A DNA stretch of 64,000 nucleotides from Nitrosomonas ureae (lineage in GTDB: Bacteria; Pseudomonadota; Gammaproteobacteria; Burkholderiales; Nitrosomonadaceae): contig NZ_LT907782.1 of assembly GCF_900206265.1 (NCBI RefSeq), positions 1,736,001 through 1,800,000 of the forward strand. Reading direction: 5' to 3'. Shown piece after piece: positions 39,957 to 48,197 of this stretch. Numbering within the stretch: position 1 is the stretch's first letter; each line of letters begins with the position of its first letter. The notes under the pieces are model-generated. The model had not been told where the DNA came from and searched no databases. It was given only the letters and a program-made list of their open reading frames with translations. The translations under genes and the position numbers were made by a program.

Positions 39957-40301
39957 ATGAACAAAACTTTCGGAATATTCCTATTACTGATAACTGTACT
40001 GATAACAATGCCGCAATCAGTATTTAGTCAGCAAACCAGAAAATTTCCTGTTAATAGTCAACTGGGGAATTTAACCGCCGTTTCTTTTCCATTATTCGTC
40101 ATTAATAATCAGCAAATGCAAATGGGGTCAGGCGGACAAATCCGTGGAATAGATAATTTGATCATTTTACCTAATACCGCAAACTATGTTGGTCTCATCC
40201 GCTATCAGTTGGACATTATGGGAAATCTGCATCGTGTTTGGATTTTGACCCCGGACGAAGTCAAGGAAGCTGAAAACCAGGGACAGCAAATACTTCGATA
40301 A
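39957..40301 (+). CDS. hypothetical exported protein
   Basis: A 114-residue protein with a Sec signal peptide (FGIFLLLITVLITMPQSVFS, cleavage before QQ near residue 25). The mature part has ISO-like beta strands and the phrase GGQIRGIDNLIILPNTANYV, then VWILTPDEVKEAENQ. I recognise no named domain; it reads like a conserved small periplasmic protein. It lies 33 bases upstream of miaB on the same strand and could share its transcript. Function unknown. Confidence 0.75.
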   Translation: MNKTFGIFLLLITVLITMPQSVFSQQTRKFPVNSQLGNLTAVSFPLFVINNQQMQMGSGGQIRGIDNLIILPNTANYVGLIRYQLDIMGNLHRVWILTPDEVKEAENQGQQILR

Positions 40302-40334
40302 CACCGTAACCTTTCACATTTCAAGAGCCGATCC

Positions 40335-41663
40335 GTGAGCAACAAACTTTATATCAAAACCTTTGGATGCCAAATGAACGAGTACGACTCGGAGAAAATG
40401 GCTGATGTACTGCATGCCGCCTATGGTATGGAATCAACCAATGATCCGGCCGAAGCTGATATGATTTTATTCAATACCTGCTCTGTGCGCGAAAAAGCAC
40501 AAGAAAAAGTATTTCATGACCTTGGGCGGGTACGGCACTTGAAAGAACGCAATCCTGATTTGCTAATCGGGGTGGGTGGATGTGTCGCCAGCCAGGAAGG
40601 CAAAGCGATTGTCAGCCGCGCGCCATTTGTCGATATTGTATTTGGTCCACAGACCTTGCACCGATTGCCGCAACTCATTGAAACACGCAAAGCAACCGGG
40701 CGCTCGCAAGTTGATATTTCTTTTCCCGAGATAGAAAAATTCGACCACCTGCCACCTGCCCGCACCGAAGGGGTCACTGCGTTTGTCTCCATCATGGAAG
40801 GCTGCAGCAAATACTGCAGCTTCTGCGTGGTTCCTTACACGCGCGGTGAAGAAGTGTCCCGCCCGCTGGATGATGTACTGACAGAAATCGCCGTACTTGC
40901 CAATCAGGGCATTAAAGAAATCACCTTGCTGGGACAGAATGTCAATGCTTACCTGGGGATGATGAACGATGGTGAAATTGCTGATTTCGCATTGTTACTT
41001 GAGTATCTTCATGACATCCCGGGGATTGAGCGCATCCGCTACACAACGTCTCATCCGAAAGAGTTTTCGGCGCGCCTGATTCAGGCTTACAACCAGTTAC
41101 CAAAATTAGTCAATCACTTGCACCTGCCGGTGCAATCCGGTTCTGACCGGATACTGGCTGCTATGAAGCGAGGATATAGCGTATTGGAATACAAATCCAT
41201 TATCAGGAAACTGCGCGCTATACGTCCAGATATTTCATTATCATCAGATTTCATTGTTGGCTTCCCCGGAGAAACCGAAGCGGATTTCCAAGCAACGCTG
41301 AAGCTGGTCGAAGAGATAAATTTTGACGATTCATACAGTTTCGTATACAGCCCTCGCCCCGGTACGCCCGCAGCCGACTTGCCCGATGATTTGCCACAGG
41401 AAGAGAAACTGGAACGGTTACACCGTTTACAAGCGCAGTTAAGCTCGCAATCCCGCAAAATCAGCCTGCAAATGGTCGATACAGTTCAGCGCGTATTGCT
41501 GGAAGGCACGTCTAAAAAGAACTCCGATGAACTGAGCGGGCGCACGGATAACAACCGTGTCGTCAATTTAGCCGGCAATCCCGAGTTGATCGGGCGGTTT
41601 GTCAACATACGTATCACTGAAGCCCGCGCGCATTCTCTGCGCGGAGATCTCGTATATGAATAA
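40335..41663 (+). CDS. miaB: tRNA-2-methylthio-N6-isopentenyladenosine synthase MiaB
   Basis: MiaB adds the methylthio group to i6A37 of tRNA, using two [4Fe-4S] clusters. The 442-residue protein has the MTTase N-terminal domain with three Cys ([30 protein letters not shown]) and the radical SAM core [18 protein letters not shown] (CxxxCxxC). The TRAM domain is at the C-terminus, ending with [10 protein letters not shown]. The start codon is GTG at 40335. It heads the standard miaB-phoH-ybeY-corC cluster. Confidence 0.97.
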   Translation: MSNKLYIKTFGCQMNEYDSEKMADVLHAAYGMESTNDPAEADMILFNTCSVREKAQEKVFHDLGRVRHLKERNPDLLIGVGGCVASQEGKAIVSRAPFVDIVFGPQTLHRLPQLIETRKATGRSQVDISFPEIEKFDHLPPARTEGVTAFVSIMEGCSKYCSFCVVPYTRGEEVSRPLDDVLTEIAVLANQGIKEITLLGQNVNAYLGMMNDGEIADFALLLEYLHDIPGIERIRYTTSHPKEFSARLIQAYNQLPKLVNHLHLPVQSGSDRILAAMKRGYSVLEYKSIIRKLRAIRPDISLSSDFIVGFPGETEADFQATLKLVEEINFDDSYSFVYSPRPGTPAADLPDDLPQEEKLERLHRLQAQLSSQSRKISLQMVDTVQRVLLEGTSKKNSDELSGRTDNNRVVNLAGNPELIGRFVNIRITEARAHSLRGDLVYE

Positions 41664-41690
41664 ACAAATATATCCGGACATGAGTTTTAC

Positions 41691-42746
41691 TTGCAAAGTA
41701 TCCCGTGCGCTGCGAAAATCATCCTATCAAAACAGCATTCTCCGACATTGAAACCGACTCCCTTAGAAATTTCTTTTACACCCACCGATAACCAACGCCT
41801 CGCCAATCTGTGCGGTGCACTGGATGAAAATTTAAAACAAGTTGAAACTGCGCTGGATGTCACCATTTCTCGACGTGGCGAACACTTCAGCTTATCGGGC
41901 AAATCCGGTCAAACAAAGCTTGCGGCAAAAGTGTTGCGCAATTTTTATAACCAATCACAACAACACTTAAGTCTGGAGCATATTCAACTCGGCTTGATCG
42001 AAGCGATGAATCCCCATTACACGGCGGAGGACAACAGTGTCGCAACCGATAGCACCGGCATCACACAACCGGCAACATCCGGACTGCTGACACGTCGCAG
42101 TAATTTATATGGCCGCACACCGCGTCAGGTTCAATACTTGCAGCAAATTCAGGAGCACGACATCACTTTCGCCATCGGTCCCGCCGGTACCGGAAAAACT
42201 TATCTGGCGGTAGCCAGCGCAGTCGATGCACTTGAACGCGGTCTGGTATCCCGCTTGATTTTGGTTCGACCGGCTGTTGAGGCCGGTGAACGTTTAGGTT
42301 TTTTACCCGGCGATATGACTCAAAAGGTCGATCCGTATTTACGGCCGCTGTATGATGCGCTATATGATTTAATGGGCTTTGATAAGACAAGCAAGCACTT
42401 TGAGCGCAATACCATTGAAATCGCGCCACTCGCCTTTATGCGTGGACGCACGCTGAATCAGTCCTTCATTATTCTGGATGAGGCGCAAAACACTACGCCA
42501 GAGCAAATGAAAATGTTTCTAACCCGTATGGGGCTTGGTTCAAAAGCAGTCATCACCGGCGATGTCACACAAATTGATCTGCCCAAGCAACAAAAAAGCG
42601 GTTTAATCGAGGCCCAACACATTCTAAAAGACATACGCGGCATCGCCTTTACCCATTTTCTGTCCGAAGATGTGGTAAGGCATCCGCTCGTTCAACGCAT
42701 TGTCACCGCCTATGAAAAGCACGACAAACAAACCCGGCAATCCTGA
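41691..42746 (+). CDS. ybeZ: PhoH-like ATPase (YbeZ)
   Basis: A PhoH-family ATPase that works with YbeY in ribosome and RNA quality control in E. coli. The frame is 351 residues from a TTG at 41691; another TTG at 41748 would give KPTPLEISFTPTDNQRLANL near the start, closer to the usual N-terminus. Neither has a clear ribosome site. The core has Walker A AIGPAGTGKTYLAVA, LILVRPAVEAGERLGFLPGD, FIILDEAQNTTPEQMKMFLT (Walker B) and KAVITGDVTQIDLPK. The KH-like N-terminal part is present. It overlaps ybeY. Confidence 0.95.
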   Translation: MQSIPCAAKIILSKQHSPTLKPTPLEISFTPTDNQRLANLCGALDENLKQVETALDVTISRRGEHFSLSGKSGQTKLAAKVLRNFYNQSQQHLSLEHIQLGLIEAMNPHYTAEDNSVATDSTGITQPATSGLLTRRSNLYGRTPRQVQYLQQIQEHDITFAIGPAGTGKTYLAVASAVDALERGLVSRLILVRPAVEAGERLGFLPGDMTQKVDPYLRPLYDALYDLMGFDKTSKHFERNTIEIAPLAFMRGRTLNQSFIILDEAQNTTPEQMKMFLTRMGLGSKAVITGDVTQIDLPKQQKSGLIEAQHILKDIRGIAFTHFLSEDVVRHPLVQRIVTAYEKHDKQTRQS

Positions 42747-43218
42747 TCGTTTTATCAAAAGAACAAATTCATTCAGGCTGATGGTGCAATATGCAACAGA
42801 TTGCACGACAGTACCCGGTCGACCGCAATTTCGCCGTTGGACCAAAGCTGCATTGATGCAAGAAGCCGAGGTTGTTTTACGACTTGTGGATGAAAAGGAA
42901 GGACGAGAACTTAATCAGCAATTTCGCAATAAAAATTATGCCACTAATGTGCTAACCTTTGTTTATGACGATGCAGAACCTTTAACGGGCGATATCATCC
43001 TATGTTCACCTGTGATCAGCGATGAGGCACAACAACAGGATAAAAACCTAATGGCACATTACGCCCATCTAACCATTCATGGTCTGCTACATTTACAAGG
43101 CCATGATCACATTGAAGATTCAGATGCTGCAGTCATGGAACAACTGGAAATAAAAATACTAACCAAACTTGGTTTTACAAACCCTTATCTAGAATATGGC
43201 AATGCAAATCTCGTGTAA
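42712..43218 (+). CDS. ybeY: endoribonuclease YbeY
   Basis: YbeY is a zinc endoribonuclease in 16S rRNA 3'-end maturation. The metal site HGLLHLQGHDHIED (HGxLHLxGHDH) is intact near the C-terminus, preceded by YATNVLTFVYDD and LTGDIILCSPVI. Start choice is uncertain: the ATG at 42712 gives 168 residues and overlaps the phoH-like gene by 35 bases; the ATG at 42781 gives 145 residues beginning MVQYATD, which may be slightly short. Neither has a clear ribosome site, so translational coupling to the upstream gene is likely. Confidence 0.9.
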   Translation: MKSTTNKPGNPDRFIKRTNSFRLMVQYATDCTTVPGRPQFRRWTKAALMQEAEVVLRLVDEKEGRELNQQFRNKNYATNVLTFVYDDAEPLTGDIILCSPVISDEAQQQDKNLMAHYAHLTIHGLLHLQGHDHIEDSDAAVMEQLEIKILTKLGFTNPYLEYGNANLV

Positions 43219-43307
43219 TAGTCCTGTAATGCTCCTATTTCCACAAAGCTGCCAAAAAAAATTCCTGCTTCATTTTTTTCTCACACCCACTGGATTACAA
43301 ATACATC

Positions 43308-44156
43308 ATGGACGAACCCCCACCTAAAAGTGGCTGGCTGGAGCGGTTAGGGGCAATGCTCATCCGCAAACCGGAAGATCGCGAACAACTGATCACGCTG
43401 CTGCACTCCGCCTTTGAACGCAATTTGCTCGATTCCGATGCACTCAGCATGATTGAAGGCGTCATGCAAGTTTCAGAAATGCAGGCACGCGATATCATGG
43501 TGCCACGCTCACAAATGGATGTTGTCGATATCAGCAAGAAGCCGGAACAATTCATTCCCTTTGTCATTGAAGCTGCGCATTCCCGTTTTCCGGTGATAGA
43601 AGGCAGCGAAGATGAAATTATCGGTATTCTGCTGGCGAAGGATTTATTGCGCTATTACGCCGATCCGGAAGAATTCAATATCCGCGACATGTTGCGTCCG
43701 GCTGTATTCATCCCCGAATCGAAGCGACTTAACATTCTGCTTAAGGAATTCCGCAGTAATCGCAATCATATGGCCATCGTCGTAAACGAATATGGAGGGG
43801 TGGCCGGTCTAGTGACGATTGAAGATGTTCTCGAACAGATTGTGGGAGAAATTGAAGACGAATACGACTTTGACGACGAAGAAGATAACATCGTCATGGA
43901 GTCGGATGGACAATACCGTGTCAAGGCAATCACCGAGATTGACAGCTTCAATGAAACCCTTGGCGCACACTTCAGCAACGAAGATTTCGATACCATCGGC
44001 GGATTGGTGCTCAACAAATTTGGCCGCCTGCCGAATCGCGGTGAAACTGTCGAGATCAGTCACTTTAAATTCACCGTGCAACGGGTTGACAGCCGTCGAT
44101 TACATGTGCTTAAAGTGGAAAAACTCGCAGCAGAAGCAGAAATACCCGCAGAATAA
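43308..44156 (+). CDS. corC: CorC/HlyC family CBS-domain protein (YbeX)
   Basis: A 282-residue cytosolic protein with a CBS pair (about residues 60-190: ARDIMVPRSQMDVVD, SRFPVIEGSEDEIIGILLAK, MAIVVNEYGGVAGLVTIEDV) and a C-terminal CorC_HlyC domain (FDTIGGLVLNKFGRLPNRGE). No membrane helices. YbeX/CorC is linked to Mg2+/Co2+ efflux and, in E. coli, to ribosome maintenance. It completes miaB-ybeZ-ybeY-ybeX. The lnt gene that often follows is missing; recJ is next. Confidence 0.94.
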   Translation: MDEPPPKSGWLERLGAMLIRKPEDREQLITLLHSAFERNLLDSDALSMIEGVMQVSEMQARDIMVPRSQMDVVDISKKPEQFIPFVIEAAHSRFPVIEGSEDEIIGILLAKDLLRYYADPEEFNIRDMLRPAVFIPESKRLNILLKEFRSNRNHMAIVVNEYGGVAGLVTIEDVLEQIVGEIEDEYDFDDEEDNIVMESDGQYRVKAITEIDSFNETLGAHFSNEDFDTIGGLVLNKFGRLPNRGETVEISHFKFTVQRVDSRRLHVLKVEKLAAEAEIPAE

Positions 44157-44197
44157 ATTCATTCTTAAAATTTTGCGTATTATTACTTCTCCGATAC

Positions 44198-45970
44198 ATG
44201 ACCAGAATTACTACCCGTTCGTATAATTTACAATCTTTCCAAACACTGCATGACTGCGGATTACCTCCGGTACTTGCCCGTATTTTTGCAGCACGGGGTA
44301 TTGAAAACTCAAGCGAGCTCGAAACCGAACTGATACGCCTGATCCCATTCGCACAACTCAAAAATATCACGGTAACCGCCGCCCTGCTTGCCGATGCCAT
44401 TGGCGCGAAGAAACGTCTGCTAATAATCGCTGATTACGACTCCGATGGCGCTACGGCCTGTGCGGTCGGCATCCGCATTTTACGCAAGTTTGGCGCCACC
44501 ATTGACTATCTGGTACCCAATCGGTTTGAATTCGGCTATGGTCTGACTCCGGAAATCGTACATCTGGCGCACGAAACCAAGCAGCCCGATTTCCTGATCA
44601 CCGTCGATAACGGTATCGCCAGCGTTGAAGGCGTATCAACCGCCAACCGCTTAGGCATGCAAGTGATCATCACCGATCATCATTTGCCCGGTGATGAATT
44701 ACCTGCGGCCATGGCTATTATCAATCCCAATCAACCAAACTGCCCCTTTCCCAGCAAAAGTATTGCGGGTGTGGGAGTCATTTTTTATCTAATGCTGGCG
44801 TTACGCGCGGAATTACGTCAGCGGGGCGCTTTCGCAACAGGTCAGGAACCGAATCTCGCCGGTTTCCTGGATCTGGTCGCACTAGGTACCGTCGCCGATG
44901 TCGTCAAACTGGATAGTAATAACCGCATCCTGGTACAGCAGGGCTTAGAGCGGATTCGGAAGGGACGCGCTTGTGCGGGCATCAATGCGCTATTGCAAAT
45001 ATCCCGACGCGACTATGCGCAAATCTCCACCTATGAATTGGGTTTTATGCTGGGACCACGGCTCAATGCAGCGGGAAGATTGGATGATATGTCACTCGGC
45101 ATTGAATGCTTGATTACCGATGATGAAGCCCATGCATTGGAAATCGCCAAACAGTTGGATGAATTGAACCGGCAACGCCGGGAAATTGAATCCACCATGC
45201 AAGAAAGCGCTTTGATCAAGCTGGAAAACATCCTCAAAACCCGTGATGAAGAAATCCAGACTGCTTACAGTATCTGCCTGTTTGATCAAGATTGGCACCA
45301 AGGCGTCATCGGCATACTCGCATCACGCATCAAGGATAAATATCACCGGCCGGTCATCATTTTTGCACCGGGCAGTCACGGCGAAATCAAAGGTTCCGGG
45401 CGATCAATCAATGGTTTCCATTTGCGCGACGCACTCGATCTGGTCGCTAAACGACACCCCGAGTTAATTAGAAAATTCGGGGGTCACGCCGCGGCAGCCG
45501 GTTTGACTATCCATAGCGACGATCTTGAGAAATTCCGCGATGCCTTTGAGCACGTGGCGCAAATCTTGCTGACACCTGCCAATTTGACACAAGTCATCGA
45601 AACCGATGGCGATCTAGAACTTGCTGAAATCAATCTGGAATTGGCGGCATATCTCGATCGCCAGGTGTGGGGTCAAGGTTTTCCTCAACCTTCGTTCAAT
45701 GCCCGGTTTTATGTTGAAAGTCAACGCATTGTCGGCGAAAAACACTTGAAGTTGAAACTCAGAAAACTGGATTGCACAGACCGCGATCAATCACGAAAAT
45801 CAGATAATGCTTTTGACGGCATCCTGTTTTTCCAGAGCGATCCGCTGCCTGATATCATCGATGCCGTGTATCGACTGCAGGTCAATGAATACAATGGCAA
45901 AACATCTTTGCAATTTCTGCTTGAACACTGGTTTCACGCAGACTTATCCCTAATCAGCAATGCATCCTGA
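44198..45970 (+). CDS. recJ: single-stranded-DNA-specific exonuclease RecJ
   Basis: RecJ degrades single-stranded DNA 5' to 3' in recombination and mismatch repair. The 590-residue protein has the DHH phosphoesterase motifs LIIADYDSDGATACAVG, FLITVDNGIASVEGV and VIITDHHLPGDELPAA. The DHHA1 domain carries GSGRSINGFHLRDAL and KFGGHAAAAGLTI, and an OB-fold region is at the C-terminus. Length is typical. Its end overlaps the next gene by 11 bases. Confidence 0.96.
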   Translation: MTRITTRSYNLQSFQTLHDCGLPPVLARIFAARGIENSSELETELIRLIPFAQLKNITVTAALLADAIGAKKRLLIIADYDSDGATACAVGIRILRKFGATIDYLVPNRFEFGYGLTPEIVHLAHETKQPDFLITVDNGIASVEGVSTANRLGMQVIITDHHLPGDELPAAMAIINPNQPNCPFPSKSIAGVGVIFYLMLALRAELRQRGAFATGQEPNLAGFLDLVALGTVADVVKLDSNNRILVQQGLERIRKGRACAGINALLQISRRDYAQISTYELGFMLGPRLNAAGRLDDMSLGIECLITDDEAHALEIAKQLDELNRQRREIESTMQESALIKLENILKTRDEEIQTAYSICLFDQDWHQGVIGILASRIKDKYHRPVIIFAPGSHGEIKGSGRSINGFHLRDALDLVAKRHPELIRKFGGHAAAAGLTIHSDDLEKFRDAFEHVAQILLTPANLTQVIETDGDLELAEINLELAAYLDRQVWGQGFPQPSFNARFYVESQRIVGEKHLKLKLRKLDCTDRDQSRKSDNAFDGILFFQSDPLPDIIDAVYRLQVNEYNGKTSLQFLLEHWFHADLSLISNAS

Positions 45971-47222
45971 ATTTACGCTCAATGGCGAATTGGCCGCTTT
46001 GCCGCATTTTCTTACCAGCTTGGCGATCGGCTTGCTGATCGGGTTGGAACGTGAGCGCAGCCCGGGATCTCGGGCTGGATTGAGAACTTTTGCGTTGGTT
46101 GCATTATTCGGCACGCTGGCTGCCATGCTGTCGGAAAAAGTCACACCCTGGCTGCTGCCGAGCGGTTTGGTGATTGTCGGTCTGATGACCATTTCCACTT
46201 ATCTTCGCGCCAAAGACGAAAACGCCGATCCGGGCACTACGACAGTAGCCGCGATTCTGGTCTGCTATGGCTTGGGCGCTGCGGTGTGGTACGGTTACCA
46301 TAACCTGGCTGTCATGCTGGCGATTATCACCACGATATTGCTGTATTTCAAAGCGGAATTGCACGGCATCACGCAGAATTTGAGCCGGCGCGATTTGATC
46401 TCGGTATTACAGTTTGCCGTGCTGTCGTTTATCATCCTGCCGATCCTGCCGGATAAGAATTTTGGGCCTTATGAAGCAACCAATCCTCATCAGATCTGGC
46501 TCATGGTGGTATTGATATCGGGCGTCAGCCTGGCGGGGTATATCGCACTCCGACTCCTGGGACAACGTCATGGCGCTATTCTGGGCTTATTCGGCGGATT
46601 GGTCTCCAGTACCGCCACAACGCTGGTATACGCGCGCCGCAGCGTTGAAAATCAGAGTTTCACTCAACTGGCCGTCGTAGTTATCCTGATCGCCAATCTG
46701 ACCGTCCTGATCCGTTTGGCCATTATCAGCACGGTGGCTTCTCCCGCCATAGTGCCGCAATTGCTACCTGTCCTGGGTAGCGGCTTTCTATTGGGAGCCA
46801 GCGTCACGGCCTACTGGTGGCACAAGCTCAGCAAGCTGCAAGAAGAAGCGCTCATGCCGGAAATCAAGAACCCTACCGAGATCCGGACAGCAGCAACCTT
46901 TGGGCTGATTTATGGCATTGTCTTGTTCTGCTCCGCATGGCTTTCCGATATCGCGGGCAGCGGTGGGTTATACGCAGTCGCAGTGATTTCCGGCTTAACC
47001 GATGTCGATGCTATCACCCTATCAAGCTTGCGCTTATACGAATTGGGCAAACTGGACATCACGCAAGCCGTCATGGCCATTTCACTGGGATTGCTCTCCA
47101 ACATCGGCTTCAAACTGGGCCTCATTTTTTTCTTCGGTCACCGTTTACTGGCCAAGCAGTGTATCTCGGGCATGCTGGCAACTGCTGGCGGAATAGGATT
47201 GGCGCTACTGTTTTTGATCTAA
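45960..47222 (+). CDS. MgtC/SapB and DUF4010 membrane protein
   Basis: A 420-residue membrane protein with about a dozen helices. The N-terminal part, LAIGLLIGLERERSPGSRAG with LRTFALVALFGTLAAML, is the MgtC/SapB domain (residues about 15-140). The rest matches DUF4010, with LFGGLVSSTATTLVYARRS and AVAVISGLTDVDAITLS. Such proteins are conserved but of unknown transport activity; Mg2+ homeostasis is only a guess from the MgtC name. It overlaps recJ and precedes the spermidine-synthase-like gene by 25 bases. Confidence 0.88.
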   Translation: MHPEFTLNGELAALPHFLTSLAIGLLIGLERERSPGSRAGLRTFALVALFGTLAAMLSEKVTPWLLPSGLVIVGLMTISTYLRAKDENADPGTTTVAAILVCYGLGAAVWYGYHNLAVMLAIITTILLYFKAELHGITQNLSRRDLISVLQFAVLSFIILPILPDKNFGPYEATNPHQIWLMVVLISGVSLAGYIALRLLGQRHGAILGLFGGLVSSTATTLVYARRSVENQSFTQLAVVVILIANLTVLIRLAIISTVASPAIVPQLLPVLGSGFLLGASVTAYWWHKLSKLQEEALMPEIKNPTEIRTAATFGLIYGIVLFCSAWLSDIAGSGGLYAVAVISGLTDVDAITLSSLRLYELGKLDITQAVMAISLGLLSNIGFKLGLIFFFGHRLLAKQCISGMLATAGGIGLALLFLI

Positions 47223-47247
47223 CCGATTTGACAAGAAATTTCCGCAC

Positions 47248-48003
47248 ATGAGTTTTCCCATCGATATCCGTGAGCAAGCCGGGGTGCGCACATTGCATTT
47301 TGGCTCCGACTGGATCCAGGGTGCAATGCGCATCGCGCGCCCCTGGCGTCTGGAACTCGACTATACCCGGGAGATGATGGCCAGCCTGTTACTGCGAGAC
47401 GCTGCGCGCTTTCCGCGCACCGTGCTGCTGATCGGCCTTGGCGCAGCCTCACTGACCAAATTTATTTATCGCCACTATCCGCTAGCGGAACTGACCGTGA
47501 TTGAGATCGAACCGCGCGTAGTCGCCGCAGCCAGGCAATTTTTCAAACTACCGGAAGACCCGTCCCGCCTTAATATCGTGATTGCAGACGGATCATACTA
47601 TATCGCCAGTCATAACAAGACTTACGACCTGATCCTGGTGGATGGTTTCGATGCCAATGCGCGCCCCGGTGAATTGAACAGGCTGCCGTTTTACCGCATG
47701 TGCCGCGCACGGTTGAACCATAACGGCATTCTTGCAGTGAATTTGCTCGGGCGCAGCCGCGGGTACCAATCCAGCCTGGAACGCATCAAAACCTCGTTCG
47801 ACCAACGCGCCCTGGCTTTCCCTTCCTGCGATAGCGGCAACGTCATAGCACTAGCCGCAACCGGAGAGAAAATCGAGATCGCACTGAATGAACTCAAGAA
47901 ACAAGCGCACGAACTGAAAGCAAAAACCGACCTCAATCTGCTGCCGACTCTGGCGCGTCTGAAGCAGGCAAAATCTTGTTCGGGCGGAATTCTTACGATT
48001 TAA
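47248..48003 (+). CDS. spermidine-synthase-like SAM/dcSAM-binding protein
   Basis: A 251-residue protein of the spermidine synthase superfamily. The nucleotide-binding fold is clear: LLIGLGAASLTKFIYRHYP, then LTVIEIEPRVVAAARQFF, LNIVIADGSYYI and YDLILVDGFDANARPGEL. The N-terminal beta domain is short and the polyamine-site residues of true SpeE are not obvious (LVDGFD instead of the usual DSSDP). Substrate therefore unknown; it may be a methyltransferase or aminopropyltransferase. It follows the MgtC-like gene on the same strand. Confidence 0.8.
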   Translation: MSFPIDIREQAGVRTLHFGSDWIQGAMRIARPWRLELDYTREMMASLLLRDAARFPRTVLLIGLGAASLTKFIYRHYPLAELTVIEIEPRVVAAARQFFKLPEDPSRLNIVIADGSYYIASHNKTYDLILVDGFDANARPGELNRLPFYRMCRARLNHNGILAVNLLGRSRGYQSSLERIKTSFDQRALAFPSCDSGNVIALAATGEKIEIALNELKKQAHELKAKTDLNLLPTLARLKQAKSCSGGILTI

Positions 48004-48197
48004 TAATGATTAAGAAGGCTCTTTTTAGAGAAAAATCAAGAATTAAAAATATTATTGATGAGTCTGATATATTTCTGCTTATTAATCTATATTCTTTATT
48101 CTATACTGATCGCGTTTTCCGTTCTCTGCGTTTAAGTTCAGCCACCCCGCTATCGCAGGTTGGCTGAAGCACCTTGTGGGCATCTACGAAACAAGCT

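Noticed and set aside
48006-48167. 53-residue frame starting MIKKALFREKSRIKN
   Set aside because: No ribosome site and no recognisable family; AT-rich DNA after the spermidine-synthase-like gene makes a chance frame likely.
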